Assembly (NCBI RefSeq): GCF_900113375.1
Contig: NZ_FOPC01000012.1
Coordinates: forward strand, 62,001 to 126,000
From: Algoriphagus hitonicola
GTDB taxonomy: Bacteria; Bacteroidota; Bacteroidia; Cytophagales; Cyclobacteriaceae
DNA length: 64,000 nt
Reading direction: 5' to 3'
Shown here: positions 43,754 to 51,751 of the stretch, piece after piece
Numbering within the stretch: the stretch's first letter is position 1
How the letters are laid out: every line of letters begins with the position of its first letter
Notes under the pieces: model-generated
The model's input: the letters and a program-made list of their open reading frames with translations, nothing else
What the model was told of the DNA's origin: nothing
Databases searched by the model: none
Position numbers and translations under genes: made by a program

Positions 43754-45121
43754 ATGCGATTCACATTAACACCTCTTTTGTTGGCCATCTTTTCTGCATT
43801 GGCCGTACAGGCTCAGGATCTTTTGGTGACCAATGTCCATGTAGTCAGCATGGAAAATGATCAGGTTCTCAAAGATCAAGCGATTTATGTTTCCGAAGGT
43901 AAAATTCAAAAAATCATCCCACTTACGGCTCAGACTCCCCGAATGAGTGCCGATCAGGTGATCGACGGAAATGGTGCTTATGTTTTCCCCGGCCTTGCTG
44001 AGTTTCATGCACATCTCCCTGTAGCAGATGATGGGAGCACGCAGCTTCAGGAAGAATCCATGTGGTTGTATTTAGCCAATGGCGTTTTGCGAATTCGGAG
44101 TATGCTGGGACATCCTTCACATTTGGATCTGAGGAGTAGAGTACAATCCGGCGAAACGGAAGGGCCTCGAGTATTTATTTCTGGGCCTTCCTTCAATGCC
44201 AATTCGGTCTCTAGTCCGGAACAAGCCGCTCAAATGGTGCGAGATCAGAAAGATGCCGGATACGATCACCTAAAAATCCATCCCGGAGTGGAACTGGATG
44301 AAATGTGGGAAATCGCAAACACAGCAAAGGAAGTTGGGATTCCATTTGGAGGCCATGTCCCTTTGGCAGTGGGAATCGAAAATGCCTTGGGATCAGGATT
44401 TAAATCCATCGAACACTTAGACGGATACATGGAGGGACTTTTGCCGGAAGATTTTGAAATTGATCCAACTACTTCCGGGCCGTTTAATTTGAAGTTGGTG
44501 GATAAAGTTGAAATGGAAAAGATATCCGCTTTGATCCAAAAAACACTCGACCAAAGTACCTACATGGCACCGACGTTAACCTTGTTTGATCGGTATTTTG
44601 GCTATGTGCCTGCGGACGAATTCCGTATGGCTCCTGAAATGAAATACCTTCCCGGTCCCTTGATTCAGCAGTGGGTCAACAGCAAAAAGCAGTTGGAACG
44701 GGCAGGAATGCTGGATAGAGAGTTTGTTGAGCCGTACTTGGCTTTCAGAAATCAGCTATTTATGGAGCTACACCGTGCAGGCGTACCGATGATTATGGCT
44801 TCGGATTCGCCTCAGGTATTTAATGTTCCGGGTTTTTCGATTCATCATGAGATCGAGTTGATGTCAAAAGCAGGAATGTCCAATTATGAGATTTTGAAAA
44901 CAGGTTCGGTTGAGCCAGCTAACTACATGAATGCGGAAGCTGACTGGGGAATGATCAAGGAAGGAATGCTGGCTGACTTTGTGATGGTCACTGATAATCC
45001 ACTGGAAAACCTAAAAACCATGCAAAAACCACTCGGTGTGATGATGGAGGGGAAATGGTATGATCAGGTCCGGTTACAAGCTGAACTTGATAGGATCGAA
45101 AAAAATCACGAACGGAAATAA
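43754..45121 (+). CDS. Exported amidohydrolase family protein
   Basis: Started at the ATG of MRFTLTPLLLAIFSALAVQA, the protein has 455 residues and a signal peptide ending AVQAQD. The amidohydrolase metal motif HAH appears in VFPGLAEFHAHLPVADDG; further ligand regions are KIHPG, FGGHVPLAVG, IEHLDGY and the Asp in IMASDSPQVFN. The cyclic imidopeptide or prolidase-like imidazolonepropionase relatives in this superfamily hydrolyse C-N bonds; the substrate here is unknown. A second, isolated copy of the last codons of this gene is present downstream (45176-45220), evidence for a lost tandem paralogue. Confidence 0.87.
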   Translation: MRFTLTPLLLAIFSALAVQAQDLLVTNVHVVSMENDQVLKDQAIYVSEGKIQKIIPLTAQTPRMSADQVIDGNGAYVFPGLAEFHAHLPVADDGSTQLQEESMWLYLANGVLRIRSMLGHPSHLDLRSRVQSGETEGPRVFISGPSFNANSVSSPEQAAQMVRDQKDAGYDHLKIHPGVELDEMWEIANTAKEVGIPFGGHVPLAVGIENALGSGFKSIEHLDGYMEGLLPEDFEIDPTTSGPFNLKLVDKVEMEKISALIQKTLDQSTYMAPTLTLFDRYFGYVPADEFRMAPEMKYLPGPLIQQWVNSKKQLERAGMLDREFVEPYLAFRNQLFMELHRAGVPMIMASDSPQVFNVPGFSIHHEIELMSKAGMSNYEILKTGSVEPANYMNAEADWGMIKEGMLADFVMVTDNPLENLKTMQKPLGVMMEGKWYDQVRLQAELDRIEKNHERK

Positions 45122-45137
45122 GGTGTTTCTTTATGCT

Positions 45138-45155
45138 GTGAGTGATGACACTCAC
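45138..45155. repeat. GAGTG/CACTC palindrome, copy 1
   Basis: GTGAGTGATGACACTCAC, a 7-base perfect stem with loop ATGA, 17 bases after the amidohydrolase stop codon. A close variant occurs at 45239 and a related one at 49718. Confidence 0.8.
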
Positions 45156-45238
45156 AGTGGCTAAGGGAAAAGCTTCAAGAAGAACTTGATCGGGTCGAAA
45201 AAAATCAGGAACGGAAATAACGTGAATTCCTTAATGCA

Positions 45239-45256
45239 GTGAGTGACGACACTCAC
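45239..45256. repeat. GAGTG/CACTC palindrome, copy 2
   Basis: GTGAGTGACGACACTCAC, same stem as the copy at 45138, loop differing by one base. It follows the remnant stop codon at 45218-45220. Confidence 0.8.
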
Positions 45257-45379
45257 ATCGGCAGAAGGGGGAAATCTCAAAGTGGCTTAACTAATAAATA
45301 ATTGTAAGTTTGATAGTTGAATTTTGAAGAATCCCTTTTCTATTTCTAGAAATTCCAAGCTCAAAACAAACCCATACCT

Positions 45380-46522
45380 ATGAAAATCAATTCAATTATT
45401 ACCACAGGTTTATTGCTTTTTCTGGCGATGGCCTGTTCTCAAAAACCACCTCAAGAAAAAGAAACGATTAAAGAAGAAATCAAACTTATGATTAAAGCAG
45501 AAAAAGTAACGGAGCATCAAGGCAAATCTGTGTCAAAATATGTATTGGACAATGGAACCATGCAGGTGGAGCTCACCAATTATGGAGGAGTGATTTCCAA
45601 AATCATCACTCCGGACAAAGATGGAAATCAAGAGAATATTACCTTGACCTTTGATACCGTGGAAGAGTTTTTGACCAAAGAGAATCCATTTTTTGGGGCA
45701 ACTGCAGGCCGTGTGGCTAACCGGATCGCTAAAGGAGAATTTGAATTGGATGGTAAAACCTACACTTTGGCTCAAAACAACGGCGAGAATCACCTGCATG
45801 GAGGAGTGGAAGGCTTCAATAAAAAAGTGTGGGATGCGGAGCATTACTCAGATGATAAAGTGGTCGGGGTAAAAATGACCTATACGAGTCCCGATGGAGA
45901 AGAAGGTTATCCCGGAACATTGCAGACTACGCAGTGGATCGAGTTGACTTCAGATAACAGGCTACGAATCCGCTTTGAAGCAACTACAGATCAAAAAACG
46001 ATAGTCAATCTGACCAATCATACCTACTTCAATCTTGGAGGAGCAAAACGCGACGCCTTGGATCATGAGTTTCAGTTTTGGGCAGATGCCTATACACCAA
46101 TTGACGAGGGCTTGATTCCAACAGGTGAAGTAAAAGACGTCACTGGAACACCATTCGATTTCCGCACACCAAAAATTCTAGGTGATCAGATCACTGCTCA
46201 TGGGGAAGGTTTTGATCATAATATGGTGATGAAAACAGAGAAATCAGAGGAGATGATCCATTTTGCCAAGGTTAGGCATCCCGAATCCGGCCGGGTGATG
46301 GACATGTATTCCGATAATATGGGTGTACAGTTTTATACGGGAAATTTTCTTGCGGACTTTGCTGGTGCGGATGGCAAAACCTATGACAAACATTGGGGCT
46401 TCTGTCTCGAATCCCAAAACTGGCCCGACGCCATTAATCATGACAATTTCCCCAGTCCGATCCTAAATCCTGGAGAGAAATACGAGCATCGGATTGAATA
46501 TCGATTCTCGGTGGAGGAGTAA
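45380..46522 (+). CDS. galM: Galactose mutarotase (aldose 1-epimerase) lipoprotein
   Basis: The 380-residue protein carries a lipoprotein signal (MKINSIITTGLLLFLAMACS). The aldose 1-epimerase fold follows: LTNYGGVISKIITPDKDG, NPFFGATAGRVANRIAKGEF, the substrate-binding His pair region NGENHLHGGVEGFNK, LTNHTYFNLGG with the catalytic His, and the catalytic Glu region GFCLESQNWPDAINH. It interconverts alpha and beta anomers of galactose or related sugars. Export as a lipoprotein means it acts outside the cytoplasm, before uptake. galK is at 18-19 kb, so the two are in the same region but not in one operon. Confidence 0.93.
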   Translation: MKINSIITTGLLLFLAMACSQKPPQEKETIKEEIKLMIKAEKVTEHQGKSVSKYVLDNGTMQVELTNYGGVISKIITPDKDGNQENITLTFDTVEEFLTKENPFFGATAGRVANRIAKGEFELDGKTYTLAQNNGENHLHGGVEGFNKKVWDAEHYSDDKVVGVKMTYTSPDGEEGYPGTLQTTQWIELTSDNRLRIRFEATTDQKTIVNLTNHTYFNLGGAKRDALDHEFQFWADAYTPIDEGLIPTGEVKDVTGTPFDFRTPKILGDQITAHGEGFDHNMVMKTEKSEEMIHFAKVRHPESGRVMDMYSDNMGVQFYTGNFLADFAGADGKTYDKHWGFCLESQNWPDAINHDNFPSPILNPGEKYEHRIEYRFSVEE

Positions 46523-46628
46523 AAAATAAAAGCCTTCTTAGGCTGTTTGACTTTGGAGGGTTTTGTTGTTTTTAGGAAGTTGATTCGAAGAATTTGACTT
46601 TATTTTCCGCAAGCCGATTAAACCTAAA

Positions 46629-48098
46629 TTATTCCATCTTTTGACTAATTCTCAAAATAATAAACTCAGCAGGACGGATCATGGCCACTCCGATTTCCAG
46701 TTTCAACAGATTATCTAAAATATCCTGCTGGGTCATGGTCTGACCCAATCCAACTCGCACAAAAAATGCATCTTCAGGCTTGGCTCCGGCGAGTCCTCCT
46801 TCTCTCCAGAGCGATACCATAAAATTTTCACAACTCATTTTAATGGCATTCCAAGTGCTCGGATTATTGGGTTCGCTGCTCCAAGATATTAAAGCAGTTT
46901 TGATGGATTGCTCGATCATGATGGCCGTTCTGCGGACAGGTACATAGCGCCATTCATAGTCATTTCCGGCGAGTGTTCGTGCTCCCCAAATCAAAATTCC
47001 AATTCCTGGGAATAATCGGATAGCATTAATGGATTTCCCTGAAAATCCTCCAGTATTCAAGTCTTCCTGTTGAGAAGAATTGATAGAGACTGTGGGTTCG
47101 ATAAAACCCGATAGAGATACATTGGCTGGAGCTTTCCATACCCCTCGGCTAGTATCCGTCATACAATAAACTCCGGCAACAGCTCCTGAACTGGGAAAAG
47201 CAATTAACTTTTTTGCCATTTCCTGAAGGATTGAATTATAGGTGGGGCTCAGGATTTCCAAAGACCTGTGAAAATCGGGGTCAGTTTCATCAGTACTAGC
47301 CAAAAATTGCTGGACTGCCGGCTCGGCTAAAATTTCATCTAAGGCAATCGATGGGTCTAAATTTTTATAGCTAAGCTTAAAATCACTCATCGGTCGATTT
47401 AGCCAAGGATAATAGGCTGCTCCAAAACTTAAATGCTGATTTCCGATCCCTGTTCTGAATTCCTCAATGACATCCCGGTCGACAGTTCGATCTAAAAATC
47501 CATCGGGAATATCCAAGATAGCGAAGCGTTTTTGGTCCTGAGGGCATGTTCTAAGCATATCCTGATATACCGGAAAAGCCTCATTTCTGAGTTCTACAGC
47601 ATCAGGGATTAAAACCAAACTGGCTTCTTGTACATTTTCTAAAGCCTTAAGCCCTGCTGGAGTTGATGAAGCCGTTCCCAAGAGTTCCTCACGTTTGATC
47701 AAGACTTCATTCTGGTCAGAATAGGTTCCGACGGAAATGATGTAGCAGCTCCCTCCTCCATTGTAGAAAAAATCCCGAACGCTGAAGTACAGGTAGGCTT
47801 TTTGGTTAGTCTTTAGGGTAAAAGATTTTGATTCGCCATTAATAGTGATCGGGTGAGGATCATCAGGCGTAGCAGGAATGAGTTCGAAAATCGGTTGGTA
47901 ATTTTCTCCAAACTTGGCTGTATATTCTGCAAAGGAATTGATCTTAACTGGCGTATTTAAGGCAGACTGTCCCTTGTGGATAGCTTTTTCTGTATAGCCA
48001 ATAAAGGAAGGAATTGCCGTAGGAACTTGAATAATTGTCCTAGGCAAGGTGCTAACTTGCTCGATGTAAATGCCAGGCCTTCTGTATTTTTTGCTCAT
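46629..48098 (-). CDS. Orphan contractile tail sheath protein (phage/eCIS type)
   Basis: The 489-residue protein is a contractile sheath subunit of the phage-tail and extracellular injection system family. The N-terminal RRPGIYIEQVSTLPRTIIQV and TAIPSFIGYTEKA match the conserved sheath start, and the C-terminal domain is highly typical: GVWKAPANVSLSGFIEPTVS, GKSINAIRLFPGIGILIWGA, RTLAGNDYEWRYVPVRRTAI and EIGVAMIRPAEFIILRISQK. Sheath subunits normally polymerise around an inner tube and contract. No tube, baseplate, spike, ATPase or cap gene is in this window. It lies 101 bases downstream of the NagZ-like GH3 gene on the same strand without a visible terminator between, so it may be co-transcribed. 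Confidence 0.93.
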   Translation of the reverse strand: MSKKYRRPGIYIEQVSTLPRTIIQVPTAIPSFIGYTEKAIHKGQSALNTPVKINSFAEYTAKFGENYQPIFELIPATPDDPHPITINGESKSFTLKTNQKAYLYFSVRDFFYNGGGSCYIISVGTYSDQNEVLIKREELLGTASSTPAGLKALENVQEASLVLIPDAVELRNEAFPVYQDMLRTCPQDQKRFAILDIPDGFLDRTVDRDVIEEFRTGIGNQHLSFGAAYYPWLNRPMSDFKLSYKNLDPSIALDEILAEPAVQQFLASTDETDPDFHRSLEILSPTYNSILQEMAKKLIAFPSSGAVAGVYCMTDTSRGVWKAPANVSLSGFIEPTVSINSSQQEDLNTGGFSGKSINAIRLFPGIGILIWGARTLAGNDYEWRYVPVRRTAIMIEQSIKTALISWSSEPNNPSTWNAIKMSCENFMVSLWREGGLAGAKPEDAFFVRVGLGQTMTQQDILDNLLKLEIGVAMIRPAEFIILRISQKME

Positions 48099-48199
48099 AA
48101 AAATGGAAATTTAGGAATTCAAATTACCCTTTGGAAAAGTAAAGACCTAATCAAGTGGTTATTTCCTTTTTTCTGTACTAGGAAAACTGCATTTTTTAC

Positions 48200-49699
48200 T
48201 CAGAATCCTAAAGTGCCAGCAACCACCTGCTGGGTTTCCTCAAATCCCTGATACCCACAAATCACTGCTTCAAAATCATCCAATTTTCCCAGATGCTTTA
48301 ATGCCAATGGATTTCCAAAATGAACCAAAATGCAAGGTTTGCTTTTGGCCAATTTTTGGATTTCATCCAGTACTCCTTGATCCATTCCAAACTGATTTAA
48401 AGGTTTGTGACTGGGTACAAAAACGCCTAAAATTACTTTTTCAGCTTCGTCGATTGGCAAGGATGATAAATTGAGCTCTTGCGAAAAGTGACTTGGGCTT
48501 TGGGTGAAAAATTCCCAGTAACCCAGCTTTCCTCCTTCTGCCAAAGTCCTAAGTTCAGCGGGATTAATTTCCCCTGAAATCACCGACACATAGTTTTCTG
48601 CCAGATCCTTTTGGAGTTGGGAATGACTTTCCCAATCGAAGGCAGGAACTTCAATAGACTTGCTTTCTATTACGCCCAAGCGTTTTTTCAAGTTCATCAC
48701 TTTTTCAAAAACCGCATCTACTTCCGCATCTGAAGCCATTTGGCCGATTTTTTCAATCCCTTCCTTTACATGATCAGAAAAACACAAAATATCATTTCCG
48801 GCATGGAAAGCCTGCCATTCGAGTTCGCCGGGCTCGGGATAAAGATTGGCTACGGCTTTCATATTTAGCGCATCAGAAATCACCAAGCCTTTGAATCCCA
48901 TTTCTCTTTTGAGCAAATCGGTAATTAGCTCACGGCTGATGCTGGCAGGAATGTCCTTTCCTCCGGTTAGCGCAGGTACTGCCAAGTGGCCAACCATAAT
49001 CATCTCCACTCCGCGATCAATACCATATTGAAAGGGCAAGAGTTCTTCGGCCTTGAGTTCTGCTTTAGATTTGCGCAAAATAGGTAAACCTAAATGCGAG
49101 TCTACCGCTGTATCCCCATGTCCGGGGAAATGCTTCAGACATGCCCCAATTCCTGCCTTTTTCATTCCCGAATAGGCTGCAAATGAAAGTTTAGCCACCT
49201 TATCGACTTGATCTCCAAAGGAACGGTATCCAATCACAGGATTTTCCGGATTGGTATTGACATCTGCACAAGGGGCGAGGTTGAGGTGAATTCCCGAACG
49301 CTTCATATCCAAACCCATTCGATGGCCTACTTCTTCTACCCATTTTTCAGCATCTTTTTTCAAGGCACCGAGCGTAATTGCAAAAGGGTATTGGGGAGTT
49401 TTTTCCACGCGCATTGCTAAGCCATATTCTCCGTCAATGCTGATCAGTAGAGGGATTTTGGAAATAGCCTGATAGCGATTGATCAGTTCAATGAGTTTTT
49501 CGAAAGTGCCATCGGTTTTCAGGGACTCTGCTCTTTTTTCAAAATTTGCTGCCGCAGAATGACGGCTATGGAAAAAAGTCAAACCGCCGATTTCCTGCTC
49601 CCGGATTAGCTTTTCGATGGCTAGGTAGTTTTCTTCTGTATCGTGAATAAAAGCTGCTGGGGAAAAGCATTGGGCGATTTTTTGGTTTTTGTTCATCAT
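48200..49699 (-). CDS. GH3 beta-N-acetylglucosaminidase, NagZ-like
   Basis: The 499-residue protein has no signal peptide, so it is probably cytoplasmic. It has the NagZ-type signature LKHFPGHGDTAVDSHLGLP with the catalytic Asp-His dyad, a GLVISDALNMKAVANL nucleophile region, and GIHLNLAPCADVNTNPENPV with IGYRSFGDQ. NagZ removes GlcNAc from GlcNAc-anhydroMurNAc in cell-wall recycling. The C-terminal 150 residues form an extra domain that minimal NagZ lacks. Upstream on the same strand are an AmpG-like permease and a peptidoglycan amidase, supporting the role. A fragment of a second copy of its 5' end lies at 49781-49849. Confidence 0.92.
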   Translation of the reverse strand: MMNKNQKIAQCFSPAAFIHDTEENYLAIEKLIREQEIGGLTFFHSRHSAAANFEKRAESLKTDGTFEKLIELINRYQAISKIPLLISIDGEYGLAMRVEKTPQYPFAITLGALKKDAEKWVEEVGHRMGLDMKRSGIHLNLAPCADVNTNPENPVIGYRSFGDQVDKVAKLSFAAYSGMKKAGIGACLKHFPGHGDTAVDSHLGLPILRKSKAELKAEELLPFQYGIDRGVEMIMVGHLAVPALTGGKDIPASISRELITDLLKREMGFKGLVISDALNMKAVANLYPEPGELEWQAFHAGNDILCFSDHVKEGIEKIGQMASDAEVDAVFEKVMNLKKRLGVIESKSIEVPAFDWESHSQLQKDLAENYVSVISGEINPAELRTLAEGGKLGYWEFFTQSPSHFSQELNLSSLPIDEAEKVILGVFVPSHKPLNQFGMDQGVLDEIQKLAKSKPCILVHFGNPLALKHLGKLDDFEAVICGYQGFEETQQVVAGTLGF

Positions 49700-49717
49700 G
49701 TTTTAAACGCTTAAGGG

Positions 49718-49735
49718 AGTGTCTGCACTCTCATT
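49718..49735. repeat. GAGTG/CACTC palindrome, copy 3
   Basis: GAGTGTCTGCACTC with flanking G/C lies about 20 bases upstream of the GH3 start. On the complementary strand the copies near 45.1-45.3 kb read GAGTGTCATCACTC and GAGTGTCGTCACTC, differing only at the two central bases. The same family therefore occurs next to both paralogue remnants. Confidence 0.7.
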
Positions 49736-49849
49736 TCAATGTAGCTTATGAAGTCCGTAGGGACACGAACTCCAACGAGTGTTTTCTTCCGTATCTTGAT
49801 TAAATGCTGCAGGGGAGAAGCGTTGAATGACTTTTTGATTTTGGTTCAT
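49736..49849 (-). pseudogene. Remnant of the 5' end of a second GH3 gene
   Basis: From an ATG at 49849 the minus strand reads MNQNQKVIQRFSPAAFNQDT-EEN, identical at 17 of 23 positions to the start of the GH3 protein (MNKNQKIAQCFSPAAFIHDT-EEN), and then runs 14 unrelated codons to a stop at 49736. The similar DNA spans 49781-49849. It is the left-over start of a former tandem GH3 paralogue. Confidence 0.85.
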
Positions 49850-50009
49850 GAGGAATTGATCGATTGGAATTAGGAGTCAATGAAGACGTAATCTAAAGGT
49901 AATTGGCTTTGTCTTCACTACCAATATCGGATTGTGTTTGGAGTCCGGCTGAGCGTAGTCGTTGTCCGGCTGAGCGTAGTCGAAGCCCTATCTTCTTAGA
50001 CTTAAACCT
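49850..50009. other. Remaining spacer between the GH3 remnant and the AmpG-like gene
   Basis: The 310-base gene-free stretch 49700-50009 holds, in order, the palindrome copy 3, the GH3 remnant, about 90 bases without recognised features, and the 21-base direct repeat at 49943-49984. No terminator for the AmpG-like gene was seen. Confidence 0.6.
49943..49984. repeat. Two tandem 21-base repeats of the CGGCTGAGCGTAGTCG type
   Basis: Two units, each starting GTCCGGCTGAGCGTAGTCG, identical over 19 bases and ending TT or AA. The core resembles a short palindromic-type repeat seen scattered between genes of many Bacteroidota genomes. It lies just after the stop codon of the AmpG-like gene. Confidence 0.85.
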
Positions 50010-51275
50010 TTAGCTTTCTAACTTTTTTCCAAAATCCTTCGGGTATTTTGCCCAATAAGCGATCAAAATCCCAGGAATCGTCGCAATCACCACCCATACA
50101 AAAAAGCCCGAATATCCCAGCCATTCTTGCATATAGCCACTCAGCATTCCCGGAAGCATCATACCCATCGCCATAAATCCAGTGGCCAAAGCATAATGAG
50201 CTGTTTTGAACAGTCCTTCTGCCAGATAAATCAGAAATACCATATACGCCGCAAAGCCAAATCCATAGCCCAGTTGCTCAATAAATACGACTGCCGTAGA
50301 GAAAAAGACACTTTCCGGCTGTAACCATGCTAAAAAGATGTAGCCGATATTTGGGATATTGATGGCAAAAGCCATGGGCATCATCCACTTACCCAAACCG
50401 TCACGTGAAATCAAAATGCCTCCGACAATTCCACCTGTCAATAACGCAATTACGCCCAGGGTCCCGTAAATAAATCCGACTTCGGTGGTACTCAATCCCA
50501 AGCCGCCGGTCTCTCGGGAATCAAGAAAAAAAGGGGAAGCCATCTTGACCAATTGGGATTCCCCCAATCGGTAGAACAGGACAAAAGCGAGCGACAACCC
50601 AATATTTTTCTTGGTGAAGAAAGTCCCAAAGACCTTCCCAAAACTAGGCTGATCAGCTTTAGCTACACGTAGTTCGATGACTTTTGGGGTAGTCAGGTAG
50701 TTGATCCCAGACAAGGATAGCATCAAGGCGCCGACTCCGATCATCGTCCAAGACCAAGCTTGAGCCGGATCTCCGAATTTTTCTTCTAAATAACCCGCCA
50801 GAATTACAATCAAACCTTGTCCTGTAATCATCCCAACTCGGTAAAAGGTGCTTCGCATCCCGACAAAAAAGCTTTGCTGATCGGGTTTTAAGGCGATTAA
50901 ATACAAGCCGTCGGAGGCAATGTCATTAGTAGCAGAAGCAAAAGCGCCCATCCAGAAAAAGGCAAGGGTAATGGTAAAAAACTGATCGGTACCGGTCGTC
51001 AATCCCACGCCCAAAAAGACGAGAGACAGGATCAATTGCATGCTGAGAAACCACTGTTTTTTATTTCCAAAAAGCTCTAAAATCGGACTCCAGATCGGTT
51101 TGATTACCCAAGGTAAATACAGAAAGGAAGTGTACAGCCCAATATCTGCGTTGGAGATGCCGAGGTTTTTGTACATGATTACCGAGACGGTAATGATCAC
51201 CACGTAGGGAAGTGATTCGGTGAGGTAAAGTGACGGTACCCAAAACCACGGGTTTTTAGTTGAATTTTGGGTCAT
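50010..51275 (-). CDS. MFS transporter, AmpG-like muropeptide permease
   Basis: The 421-residue protein has twelve predicted helices, beginning NPWFWVPSLYLTESLPYVVI, and the AmpG/PAT-type features GISNADIGLYTSFLYLPWVI-KPIWSP and FFWMGAFASATNDIASDGLY. AmpG-type permeases import GlcNAc-anhydroMurNAc (peptides) for recycling. The operon context (peptidoglycan amidase, NagZ-like enzyme) supports that substrate class, but sugar-only substrates are possible. Its ATG overlaps the stop of the GNAT gene by 4 bases. Confidence 0.87.
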   Translation of the reverse strand: MTQNSTKNPWFWVPSLYLTESLPYVVIITVSVIMYKNLGISNADIGLYTSFLYLPWVIKPIWSPILELFGNKKQWFLSMQLILSLVFLGVGLTTGTDQFFTITLAFFWMGAFASATNDIASDGLYLIALKPDQQSFFVGMRSTFYRVGMITGQGLIVILAGYLEEKFGDPAQAWSWTMIGVGALMLSLSGINYLTTPKVIELRVAKADQPSFGKVFGTFFTKKNIGLSLAFVLFYRLGESQLVKMASPFFLDSRETGGLGLSTTEVGFIYGTLGVIALLTGGIVGGILISRDGLGKWMMPMAFAINIPNIGYIFLAWLQPESVFFSTAVVFIEQLGYGFGFAAYMVFLIYLAEGLFKTAHYALATGFMAMGMMLPGMLSGYMQEWLGYSGFFVWVVIATIPGILIAYWAKYPKDFGKKLES

Positions 51276-51751
51276 GACTTTCGGAGTAAGTTCTGGTAAA
51301 TACTGATTTCTGAGCCTTCGATAATTTTGGCTCCGACGGCTTTCTCATAAAATTCGGCCGGTCCGACCCCTCCGATGATGCCATAGACATAGCCCATTTC
51401 CCGAAGCGATTCCAGAGATTTAATGAGAAGGATTTTCCCGATGCCTTTTCCCCGTTCTGATTCCAACGTTCCTGTTGGGCCAAAGAAATTTCTTGCCGTG
51501 CTTTCATAGCAGGCAAATCCCAAAATCTCATTTTCCCGCTGAGCAATCCAGCAGGAAACAGGCTGTCTGGAAAAAGCTACTTCCACCTCAGATTTCCAAT
51601 ACTCTCCGAATTGATCCAAAATCCATTCAGTGACAAGGTGTTTTTCGGGAGCAATTGCCCGACGGAAAATAATCTTTTCCTTTTCTAAAAGTCTTTTTGC
51701 CAATTCGGAAATATCGGGCAAGTTGATCAAGCGAACGAGCATATCTTTCAT
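51272..51751 (-). CDS. GNAT family acetyltransferase in the cell-wall salvage operon
   Basis: The 159-residue protein has the acetyl-CoA-binding motif ESERGKGIGKILLIKSLESL and the downstream YGIIGGVGPAEFYEKAVGAK segment. It overlaps both neighbours by 4 bases (GHL10 gene upstream, AmpG-like gene downstream), so it is an integral member of the operon. An amino-sugar or muropeptide amine is a logical acceptor; that is inference. No experimental substrate is known to me for this subgroup. Confidence 0.85.
   Translation of the reverse strand: MKDMLVRLINLPDISELAKRLLEKEKIIFRRAIAPEKHLVTEWILDQFGEYWKSEVEVAFSRQPVSCWIAQRENEILGFACYESTARNFFGPTGTLESERGKGIGKILLIKSLESLREMGYVYGIIGGVGPAEFYEKAVGAKIIEGSEISIYQNLLRKS

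Larger units (their letters stand above)
45077..45260. repeat. Diverged tandem repeat: amidohydrolase 3' end plus palindrome
   Basis: Copy A (45077-45160) covers the last 14 codons of the amidohydrolase gene and the following palindrome; copy B (45176-45260) repeats both at an offset of about 99 bases. The coding part ends QAELDRIEKNHERK in A and QEELDRVEKNQERK in B, with mostly synonymous or conservative changes. Copy B is therefore a remnant of the 3' end of a second paralogous gene. Confidence 0.85.

Noticed and set aside
46523..46560. Hairpin after galM (AAAGCC...GGCTGTTT)
   Set aside because: The stem is only four to five GC-containing pairs without a proper T run; too weak to call a terminator.
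46629..48098. Prophage or complete eCIS cluster around the sheath gene
   Set aside because: No tail tube, baseplate, capsid, integrase or lysis gene is found on either side; neighbours are metabolic genes.
49943..49984. CRISPR array
   Set aside because: Two directly abutting 21-base units without spacers do not form an array.
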